NCBI GenBank assembly: GCA_964594235.1
Contig: CAZQMF010000042.1
Coordinates: forward strand, 1 to 11,496
From: CAYLHS01 sp964594235
Lineage (GTDB): Bacteria > Actinomycetota > Acidimicrobiia > Spongiisociales > UBA4744
Direction: 5' to 3'
Length of the DNA: 11,496 nucleotides
A program made the translations under genes and the position numbers. The notes under the pieces are model-generated. The model was not told where the DNA came from. It saw only the letters and a list, made by a program, of their open reading frames with translations, and did not search any database. This document shows, one piece after another, positions 6,552 to 11,496 of this stretch; the stretch's first letter is position 1, and each line of letters starts with the position of its first letter.

Positions 6552-7072
6552 TGCGAGTTGCGACACTCCTCTTCATCGCGGTGCTTCTGGTCGGTCCTCC
6601 CGCGATGGCAGCCGAGTCGGTCTCCGCGACGATGCTCCTCGAGTCGCCACAGACGTTCGACGGACAACAGGTGACGGTCGCCGGTGAACTCATCGGCGAC
6701 TACGGCCACCGGGACGACGGCACGGTCTGGACACAGCTCAACGACGATCAGTACGCGTTCAGTCCCCTCAGAGACGGGGGCCGCCTCCTGGGCGGGAATG
6801 TTGGCATTGGTATCCACGGAGCAGCCGACCTGTTCGACGGTATCGACCCTCCCGGTCGCTACAACCGTGCCGGGCCACTCGTGATCGTTACCGGAATCTG
6901 GCGGTATCACGATCCGGACCGGGGCGGAGAAACATACCTCGAAGTCGGTTCCTTGGAGATCGTCCGAGCCGGACATCCACTCAACGAGTCGGTGTCGACG
7001 ACGACGCTCCTGCTTGGAGCCGTCCTGATCTTCGCTGCCGCGGGAGCCCTTCTCCTGGCTCGCCGCCGCTGA
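6551..7072 (+). CDS. Exported protein with C-terminal membrane anchor, unknown function
   Basis: The 173-residue product starts with a signal peptide (MRVATLLFIAVLLVGPPAMA, cleavage likely before AES). A beta-rich domain of about 115 residues follows, and the protein ends in a hydrophobic helix with a basic tail (LLLGAVLIFAAAGALLLARRR). The central part reads TFDGQQVTVAGELIGD, then VWTQLND, VIVTGIWR and YLEVGSLEIV. This strand order resembles the small OB fold seen in several exported actinobacterial proteins, but I cannot name the family. It should sit outside the membrane, tethered at its C-terminus. GAGGGGG lies 5 bases before ATG 6551 and only 2 before the in-frame ATG 6548, so I prefer 6551. 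It overlaps the trkH stop and is the last gene of the potassium operon. Confidence 0.85.
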   Translation: MRVATLLFIAVLLVGPPAMAAESVSATMLLESPQTFDGQQVTVAGELIGDYGHRDDGTVWTQLNDDQYAFSPLRDGGRLLGGNVGIGIHGAADLFDGIDPPGRYNRAGPLVIVTGIWRYHDPDRGGETYLEVGSLEIVRAGHPLNESVSTTTLLLGAVLIFAAAGALLLARRR

Positions 7073-7086
7073 GCTCGCTGCGCTCG

Positions 7087-7121
7087 CGGTTCTCGATTCT
7101 CAGTCGTCGGTCTTCGGTAGG
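7087..7121. repeat. Period-7 tandem repeat block A
   Basis: Five successive 7-base units can be laid out: CGGTTCT, CGATTCT, CAGTCGT, CGGTCTT, CGGTAGG. They are degenerate, but most begin CGGT or CAGT and end in T. The block lies in the 101-base gap between two convergent genes. The same unit, as AGAACCG, appears on the opposite strand in block D near the right end of the window. Confidence 0.6.
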
Positions 7122-7162
7122 AACCCGCTCCCCCTCGCGACGAATACGGTCGTAGAGCTAGA

Positions 7163-7197
7163 GCTGAATGCTGTCAGCTGTCAGCTGCGAACTGAAA
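7163..7197. repeat. Period-7 tandem repeat block B, running into obg
   Basis: Five 7-base units: GCTGAAT, GCTGTCA, GCTGTCA, GCTGCGA, ACTGAAA. The two middle units are identical. The block begins in the intergenic region and continues into the obg coding sequence, where the unit at 7170-7176 supplies the TGA stop codon. Confidence 0.65.
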
Positions 7198-8412
7198 GAC
7201 GAGATCCCCGATGCGTACATCGTCGCCTGGTACTGCGCCGGCCTCGCGGAGTGCGTCGTCGACGCCCAGCCGCCGCAGACGCTGGGCAGCGAGGTCGGCG
7301 GCCTCCGGAATGGTCAAGTCGTGGAACGCTACTGCCCGCTCCGCATCTCGACCCTCGATCACCCACACTCCGGCCTCCCTGCGGACCGCGAAACCGGCAC
7401 CGAGCGGACGATGAAGAATGTAGCCCTCGCGGTCCTCCGCCACCCGCCTCGTTGCGTCGACTTCGTCGGCGATCGCATGGAGCAACGCCGGTACTCCGGC
7501 ACCTGTCGCTGCGGAGATCGAGAACCATCCTTCTGCGACGTCCGAATCGGGCACAAGATCCGTCTTGTTGAGAGCGATGAGCCTGGGGCGCGCAGCAAGG
7601 TCAGGGGAATACTGCTGCAGCTCCCCCACCAGCACGTCGAGCTGTCGATCGACGGGCAGCGGCTGCAGCGTCGAAGGGTCGAGCAGCAGGATGAGCACCC
7701 GTGCTCGTTCCACGTGCCGCAGGAACTCGTGTCCTAGGCCCTTTCCTTCCGACGCGCCTTCGATCAGCCCGGGTATGTCGGCCAGCACGAACTCCCGTCC
7801 GTCGATCGACACAACCCCCAGGTTCGGCTGAAGCGTCGTGAACGGGTAGTCGGCGATCTTCGGTTTGGCCGCCGACACGGTCGCAATCAGGGTGCTCTTG
7901 CCGGCATTCGGGAAGCCCACGAGCGCCGCGTCGGCGACCAGCTTCATCTCGAGTTCGAGCCACTCCTCCTCCCCGAACTCGCCCTGTTCGCAGTAGGTCG
8001 GATAGCGGTGCTTGGCGTCGACGAGAGCCGCGTTCCCGCGACCACCCCTACCGCCCTCCACCACGACGACTTGCTGGCCGCCAACGACGAGATCGGCGAG
8101 CATGGTCCCCTCCTCATCTTTGACCGTCGTACCGCAGGGGACATGAAGCACCAAGTCGTCTCCGCGCCTGCCCGCCCGGAGGTCCCCCTGGCCGTGCGTG
8201 CCGCTTCCGGCACGATGGTGAGGGTTGCGACGATAGGCGAGCAGCGTAGCGACCGACTCGTCGGCTCTCAGGATGATGTCACCACCGGGCCCGCCGGATC
8301 CGCCGACGGCACGACCACGCGGCTTGCCGCGTCGCTTCTCGAAACTGACGACGCCCGCTCCCCCGTCACCGGCTTTGACGTGGACCCTGACCGTGTCGTA
8401 GAACACGCTCAA
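7174..8412 (-). CDS. obg: Obg/CgtA family GTPase
   Basis: Obg is a large-subunit assembly GTPase that also links growth to nutrient state. The 412-residue protein has the glycine-rich Obg domain (about 1-158), the G domain with GFPNAGKST at 166-174, DIPG at 212-215, NKTD at 282-285 and SAATG at 300-304, and an actinobacterial-type C-terminal OCT domain at about 328-408. The start is TTG 8412, which shares bases with the rpmA stop codon (TTGA) and has no Shine-Dalgarno sequence, so translation is probably coupled to rpmA; GTG 8406 is in frame but would clip the conserved start. The last residues (FAADS) are written by a period-7 repeat. The order rplU-rpmA-obg is conserved widely and fits its ribosome role. 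Confidence 0.97.
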   Translation of the reverse strand: MSVFYDTVRVHVKAGDGGAGVVSFEKRRGKPRGRAVGGSGGPGGDIILRADESVATLLAYRRNPHHRAGSGTHGQGDLRAGRRGDDLVLHVPCGTTVKDEEGTMLADLVVGGQQVVVVEGGRGGRGNAALVDAKHRYPTYCEQGEFGEEEWLELEMKLVADAALVGFPNAGKSTLIATVSAAKPKIADYPFTTLQPNLGVVSIDGREFVLADIPGLIEGASEGKGLGHEFLRHVERARVLILLLDPSTLQPLPVDRQLDVLVGELQQYSPDLAARPRLIALNKTDLVPDSDVAEGWFSISAATGAGVPALLHAIADEVDATRRVAEDREGYILHRPLGAGFAVRREAGVWVIEGRDAERAVAFHDLTIPEAADLAAQRLRRLGVDDALREAGAVPGDDVRIGDLVFQFAADS

Positions 8413-8660
8413 TCGGTGTGGACGTCGACCAGCCTCCGTCCGTTCCGGCGTGCGTACTTGACAGTCCCGTCCGCTTTCGCGAACAGAGTGTCGTCGCCAC
8501 CGATGCCGACGTTCAGCCCCGGATGGATGCGGGTTCCTCGCTGCCGGACGATGATGGATCCGGCCGAGACCACTTGTCCGTCGAACACCTTGGGACCGAG
8601 TCGCTGTGCGGCCGAGTCGCGACCGTTCTTGGATGACCCGCCTGCTTTCGTTTTCGACAT
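8409..8660 (-). CDS. rpmA: 50S ribosomal protein bL27
   Basis: bL27 sits near the peptidyl transferase centre, where its flexible N-terminus helps place the tRNA ends. The 83-residue product has the family core: SSKNGRDSAAQRLG, then GQVVSAGSIIVRQRGTRIHPG and NVGIGGDDTLFAKADG. The N-terminus reads MSKTKAGGSS, unlike the usual MAHKKGxGSS, so the residues that reach furthest toward the active site differ. ATG 8660 is preceded by AGGAGG at 6-base spacing. The gene starts one base after the rplU stop, and its stop overlaps the obg start, so all three should be translated from one message. Confidence 0.97.
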   Translation of the reverse strand: MSKTKAGGSSKNGRDSAAQRLGPKVFDGQVVSAGSIIVRQRGTRIHPGLNVGIGGDDTLFAKADGTVKYARRNGRRLVDVHTD

Positions 8661-8661
8661 C

Positions 8662-9018
8662 TCAGTCCTCCTCTGCGTCCGCCGACTTCTTCGGAGCTGC
8701 CTTCTTCTTCGGCACTTCGATGCCGGTGATCTCGATAGTCGTATAGGTCTGACGGTGACCCTGGCGGCGCCGGTACCCGGACTTGTTCTTGTACTTGAAG
8801 ATATCGACCTTCGGACCGCGTGACTCCCCCAACACTTTGGCGCTGACCAGCATCTTCGACAGCTTCGATCGATCGGTGATCGACGTTCCCGACTCGTCGA
8901 CGACCAACAGCGGCACATAGCTGAGCGTGTCGCTGCCGTCCTTGACTCTCTCCACATCGATGATGTCGCCGGGACTGACCTTCGCCTGCTTCCCGCCGAC
9001 CCGGATGATTGCATACAT
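8662..9018 (-). CDS. rplU: 50S ribosomal protein bL21
   Basis: bL21 binds 23S rRNA early in large-subunit assembly. The 118-residue product begins MYAIIRVGGKQAKVSPGDIIDVE, the normal bL21 start, and carries FKYKNKSGYRRRQGHRQ, the conserved basic RNA-binding stretch, followed by TTIEITGI. It is about 15 residues longer than the common form because of a Lys- and Asp/Glu-rich tail (VPKKKAAPKKSADAEED). The start is ATG 9018 with GGGGA about 7 bases upstream. It lies 29 bases after the RNase E/G gene and one base before rpmA, so it may be expressed from the upstream transcript or from its own leader inside that short gap. Confidence 0.97.
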   Translation of the reverse strand: MYAIIRVGGKQAKVSPGDIIDVERVKDGSDTLSYVPLLVVDESGTSITDRSKLSKMLVSAKVLGESRGPKVDIFKYKNKSGYRRRQGHRQTYTTIEITGIEVPKKKAAPKKSADAEED

Positions 9019-9047
9019 GACTGTTCCCCGTTGTGAGCCGTGCGATT

Positions 9048-10568
9048 CTACTCGTTTCCGCCGTCTTGCCAATCCTCGACATCCAGGGGAAGGCCGATCG
9101 TGGCTGCCTCTTCGTGCAGAATGACGCCTCGACCCCCGCAGCACGAACACACGTCGGAGAAGGACTCCACGAGGCCTTCGGAGACGTTCTTGCGGGTCAT
9201 TTCGACGAGACCCAGATTCGACACATCGAACACTTGCGTTCTCGTCTTGTCCTTGGCCAACGTTTCTCGGAGCCTCCGCAGAACGGCCCGCTGGTTCTCC
9301 GCAATCTCCATGTCGATGAAGTCGATGACGATGATGCCGCCGATGTCCCTGAGCCGCAGCTGCCTGCCAATCTCCTCGGCGGCCTCGAGATTGTTTTGCA
9401 GTACAGTTTCTTCGAGACTCGACGAGCCTACGAAGCGTCCCGTGTTGACGTCGATGACGGTGAGCGCCTCGGTGCGATCGATGACGAGATGGCCACCTGA
9501 GGGAAGCCACACCTTTCGGTCGAGCGCCTTGCGAAGCTGATCCTCGACGTGGAACCGCTCGAACAGCGGCATTTCGTCCTCGTAGAGGTGAACCCTCGAG
9601 ATGAGATCCGATTCTGTCTCGTTGAGATACCGCTCGACCTGGTCCTTGGCGTCTGCGTCGTCGATCAGGAGTCGGCGGAACTCGGGGGTGAAGTGCTCCC
9701 TGATCACCCTGAGGAGCAAAGGGGGCTCTTCGTGAATGAGCCGAGGTGCGCCTCCCTTGGCCGCCTCGGTCTTGATCGCTTCCCAGGTCTCGATGAGCTT
9801 GGCGAGGTCCGCCCGTAACTGTGCCCGGGTCGCACCCTTGGCCGCCGTGCGAACGATCAACCCGGCACCTTGAGGCTTGATGTCCCTGACGATGCTGCGG
9901 AGGCGGTTTCGTTCCTCCTCTGGCAGTCGCCTGGAGATGCCGTGCGCGTCGGAGTCGGGAACGAACACGAGGTATCGGCCCGCGACCGAGATCTGATTCG
10001 TCAGGCGGGCCCCTTTGTGCCCCATCGCGTCCTTGACGACCTGCACCAGTACCTCGTCGCCTTTGGAGAGCACTTCTTCGATCTTGACTTTGCCTTTCTG
10101 CGCCGGGTCTCTCTGAAGATCCCCGACGTAGAGCACGCCGTTCTTGGATGCGCTGAAATCGATGAAGGAGGCCTCCATGCCGGGCAGGACACTGCGCGTC
10201 TTGCCGAGATAAACCGAACCGACGAGCGACTTGTTCTCGGACCGGGCGACGTAGTGTTCGACGAGTACGGCACCCTCGAGTACCACGATCTGCGTCTGGT
10301 GAGGGAGAACCCGCACAAGCATCTGCTTTCGCTCGGTCTCCGGTGGGACGATGATCTCCTCGAGCTCCGGACGTGGTTCGGGACGCCGATTCGGCGCCTT
10401 CTGCGTCTTCGAGCGCCGTCTCTCCCGAGGGGCGGTGGATTCGGCGGGCTGTTTGACCCGACGAACCTCTACCTTTCTTCCTCCGACGCGCTTAGTGGTG
10501 CGCTCTTCTATCGAACCCGTCGAGGTGCCCCGTCTGACAACCTCGGTCTTTCGACGAAACAAGGACAT
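9048..10568 (-). CDS. Ribonuclease E/G
   Basis: This endonuclease starts mRNA decay and matures rRNA and tRNA precursors. The 506-residue protein has a basic N-terminal extension (about 1-80), an S1 RNA-binding domain inserted at about 115-205, and the catalytic core. The DNase I-like part carries the metal-binding aspartates Asp373 (VIDVNTGRF) and Asp416 (VIDFID), matching Asp303 and Asp346 of E. coli RNase E. A zinc-link motif follows, Cys474-Ser-Cys-Cys477-GGRG. The long C-terminal scaffold of proteobacterial RNase E is absent; the extra disordered region is at the front, as in other actinobacterial RNase E/G. ATG 10568 is preceded by AAGGAG at 4-base spacing. It heads rplU-rpmA-obg and has a structured leader upstream. 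I leave the symbol empty because rne and rng cannot be separated here. Confidence 0.96.
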   Translation of the reverse strand: MSLFRRKTEVVRRGTSTGSIEERTTKRVGGRKVEVRRVKQPAESTAPRERRRSKTQKAPNRRPEPRPELEEIIVPPETERKQMLVRVLPHQTQIVVLEGAVLVEHYVARSENKSLVGSVYLGKTRSVLPGMEASFIDFSASKNGVLYVGDLQRDPAQKGKVKIEEVLSKGDEVLVQVVKDAMGHKGARLTNQISVAGRYLVFVPDSDAHGISRRLPEEERNRLRSIVRDIKPQGAGLIVRTAAKGATRAQLRADLAKLIETWEAIKTEAAKGGAPRLIHEEPPLLLRVIREHFTPEFRRLLIDDADAKDQVERYLNETESDLISRVHLYEDEMPLFERFHVEDQLRKALDRKVWLPSGGHLVIDRTEALTVIDVNTGRFVGSSSLEETVLQNNLEAAEEIGRQLRLRDIGGIIVIDFIDMEIAENQRAVLRRLRETLAKDKTRTQVFDVSNLGLVEMTRKNVSEGLVESFSDVCSCCGGRGVILHEEAATIGLPLDVEDWQDGGNE

Positions 10569-10587
10569 GTGACTCCTTCGCAGTAGT

Positions 10588-10738
10588 GGCGGCCCTACCC
10601 GCCTTCGTGTCGCGTGAAAGCCATGGGACTGAGGGAATGCCCAATGAGAAGGTCGTCATACGGAAACGCTCCGAATTCACGAGACACGGGCCACCGCAGG
10701 GGGTGGCCGCCCCCACACAGTAGCAGAACCCGTGGGGG
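10588..10738 (-). promoter_or_regulatory. Structured leader upstream of the RNase E/G gene
   Basis: In the minus-strand RNA, CCCCCAC (10738-10732) pairs with GUGGGGG (10716-10710). GGUGGCC (10708-10702 is its RNA complement's partner strand) forms a second hairpin with the segment at 10695-10689. That same segment can instead pair over a long distance with 10594-10588 (7 pairs, one G-U), continued by an 11-base stem 10688-10678 with 10616-10606 (one mismatch). The long-range and local forms exclude each other. The upper stem ends about 10 bases before the Shine-Dalgarno sequence at 10578-10573. RNase E autoregulation through its own leader is known in E. coli; an equivalent here is inference. 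Confidence 0.4.
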
Positions 10739-10741
10739 TCG

Positions 10742-11326
10742 TCAGTCCATGTTGAGTCGCGTTTGCTCAGGTTCCGACGGGTTGAAGCACAAGCGACATC
10801 GAGCCTCGTACGCATCGATCGCCCCCAACACGACCAGTTCGTCCGACTGAATGATGCGCTGGGTGTACCCGGCAGGGGCGCCACAGCGATGGCACACAGC
10901 CAGCATCTTGGTCACGTACTCCGAGTTCGCAGCGAGCGACGGGATCGGGGGAAACGGTCTGCCGAGGTAGTCGAGGTCGAGGCCCGCAACGATCACCTGT
11001 CGTCCAGATCGCGCGAGAAATCCGGTCACGTCGATGAGTGAATCGTCGAAAAATTGCCCCTCGTCGATGCCCACAACAACCGTCGGCTCCTCGATCATGT
11101 CCAGCATCGTGGCCGGGTCGGATACGGGAATCGCATCGACCGACAGTGACGAGTGCGACACCACTTCTGCGTCTGCGTAGCGGGTGTCGATCACAGGTTT
11201 GAACACCTGCACGGGGATCCTCGCGATCTTCGATCTCGTGACGCGCCTGATCAACTCTTCGCTCTTGCCCGAAAACATCGGGCCGGAGATCACCTCGACC
11301 CACCCACGATCGCCTCGTCGATACAT
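10742..11326 (-). CDS. tdk: Thymidine kinase (type II, TK1-like)
   Basis: The enzyme phosphorylates thymidine with ATP in the cytosolic pyrimidine salvage route. The 194-residue product has the P-loop GPMFSGKS at 15-22, the DEGQFF segment at 88-93 with catalytic Glu89, AGLDLDYLGRPF, the lasso region containing AGYTQR, and four zinc ligands Cys145-x-x-Cys148 and Cys177-x-x-Cys180. Length is normal. The frame is open to 11347, but ATG 11326 gives the MYxxxxGWVEVISG start seen in the family, so I chose it. No Shine-Dalgarno sequence precedes it. The spacing of a TACTCT -10-like element suggests a leaderless transcript. It lies 173 bases upstream of the RNase E/G gene on the same strand. Confidence 0.96.
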   Translation of the reverse strand: MYRRGDRGWVEVISGPMFSGKSEELIRRVTRSKIARIPVQVFKPVIDTRYADAEVVSHSSLSVDAIPVSDPATMLDMIEEPTVVVGIDEGQFFDDSLIDVTGFLARSGRQVIVAGLDLDYLGRPFPPIPSLAANSEYVTKMLAVCHRCGAPAGYTQRIIQSDELVVLGAIDAYEARCRLCFNPSEPEQTRLNMD

Positions 11327-11331
11327 GAGAA

Positions 11332-11367
11332 AGAGAGTAGCGAGCACGAAGCGGCTCGCTACTCTCT
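11332..11367 (-). promoter_or_regulatory. Perfect 14-bp inverted repeat abutting the tdk start
   Basis: AGAGAGTAGCGAGC (11332-11345) and GCTCGCTACTCTCT (11354-11367) are exact complements around an 8-base loop. In the minus-strand RNA the stem ends 5 bases before the tdk ATG and is followed by TTCTC. The downstream arm also contains TACTCT (11339-11334), a TANNNT match placed correctly for a leaderless tdk start. It could be a terminator of the upstream gene, an operator over the tdk promoter, or an attenuator. Confidence 0.5.
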
Positions 11368-11393
11368 CAGTCTTCAGTCCTCAGTCATCGGCA
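11366..11393. repeat. Period-7 tandem repeat block C
   Basis: Four 7-base units: CTCAGTC, TTCAGTC, CTCAGTC, ATCGGCA. The first three differ at one position only. It overlaps the last two bases of the inverted repeat upstream of tdk and lies wholly in non-coding DNA. Confidence 0.65.
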
Positions 11394-11422
11394 ACACCCT
11401 GCAGCGCCACAAGACCACGGGG

Positions 11423-11464
11423 CGAACCGACCACCAAGAACCGCGAACCGATGACCGAGAACGG
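11423..11464. repeat. Period-7 tandem repeat block D
   Basis: Six 7-base units: CGAACCG, ACCACCA, AGAACCG, CGAACCG, ATGACCG, AGAACGG. Four of the six carry ACCG at the same phase. Read on the other strand the units become CGGTTCT/CGGTTCG, the same as block A some 4.3 kb away. Confidence 0.6.
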
Positions 11465-11479
11465 CCGGCGAAGCCGGCC
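11463..11479 (-). terminator. GC-rich hairpin, possible terminator of a gene beyond the right edge
   Basis: GGCCGGC-TTC-GCCGGCC on the minus strand is a perfect 7-bp stem with a 3-base loop, followed by GTTCTCGG. It lies two bases after the end of one frame reading Glu-Ser-Phe-Asn-Ala-stop from the window edge, which could be the C-terminus of a minus-strand gene. Five codons are too few to call that gene. The U-run is poor, so termination is only suggested. Confidence 0.35.
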
Positions 11480-11496
11480 TACGCGTTGAACGACTC

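Noticed and set aside
7071..7086. Hairpin terminator right after the potassium operon (GAGCTCGCTGCGCTC)
   Set aside because: The possible stem has only four pairs and no U-run follows; I see no convincing terminator for either of the convergent transcripts.
8008..8823. Plus-strand 271-codon frame opposite obg, rpmA and rplU
   Set aside because: It is antisense to three firmly identified genes and shows no domain; long antisense frames are expected in high-GC DNA.
10492..10884. Minus-strand frame bridging tdk and the RNase E/G gene
   Set aside because: It overlaps both genes in another frame, and the intergenic part is better explained by base-paired leader structure.
11479..11496. C-terminus of a gene at the right edge (Glu-Ser-Phe-Asn-Ala-stop)
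   Set aside because: Only five codons are visible and other frames are open as well; mentioned with the hairpin but not called.

Overview
The window is high-GC bacterial chromosome from the actinobacterial side of the tree. Three gene sets point that way: rne/rng-rplU-rpmA-obg, nadD-LytR_C protein-rsfS, and a potassium-uptake operon with two separate single-module TrkA proteins, an arrangement also known from the ceoB/ceoC pair of mycobacteria. Several promoters fit the actinobacterial TANNNT -10 pattern, and two genes look leaderless. A deep actinobacterial lineage such as Acidimicrobiia is my best guess, from gene order and sequence feel, not from a phylogeny.

Layout from the left. Positions 1-217 hold no gene I can support, only a hairpin that probably terminates the tRNA. 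On the minus strand come tRNA-Ala(GGC) (218-291), rsfS (323-682), a membrane-anchored protein with a degenerate LCP domain and a LytR_C domain (701-1954), nadD (1947-2516), a secreted degenerate M23 peptidase (2556-2993) and a single-domain response regulator (3063-3452). Transcription on this side runs right to left.

A divergent intergenic region (3453-3602) separates this block from a plus-strand operon: trkA-like 1, trkA-like 2, a 48-residue membrane protein gene (4915-5061), trkH, and a signal-peptide/C-terminal-anchor protein of unknown function (6551-7072). All its genes overlap or touch, so it should be one transcript. It encodes a Trk/Ktr-type potassium channel, its cytosolic NAD/ATP-binding gating subunits and two extra envelope proteins.

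From 7174 to 11326 the genes are again on the minus strand: obg, rpmA (bL27), rplU (bL21), the RNase E/G gene and tdk (thymidine kinase). rplU, rpmA and obg are coupled by overlaps or 1-base spacing. The block combines ribosome assembly, RNA decay and pyrimidine salvage, and the potassium operon sits between it and the nadD-rsfS block.

The most interesting material is outside or between the standard genes: degenerate tandem repeats of period 7 in both longer intergenic regions, one running into the 3' end of obg; the small membrane protein inside the Trk operon; rsfS apparently starting at AUU or AUC; a leader before the RNase E/G gene with mutually exclusive pairings; a leader hairpin masking the M23 gene's ribosome binding site; and envelope proteins that have lost their catalytic residues. 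I saw no phage, IS element or CRISPR array.
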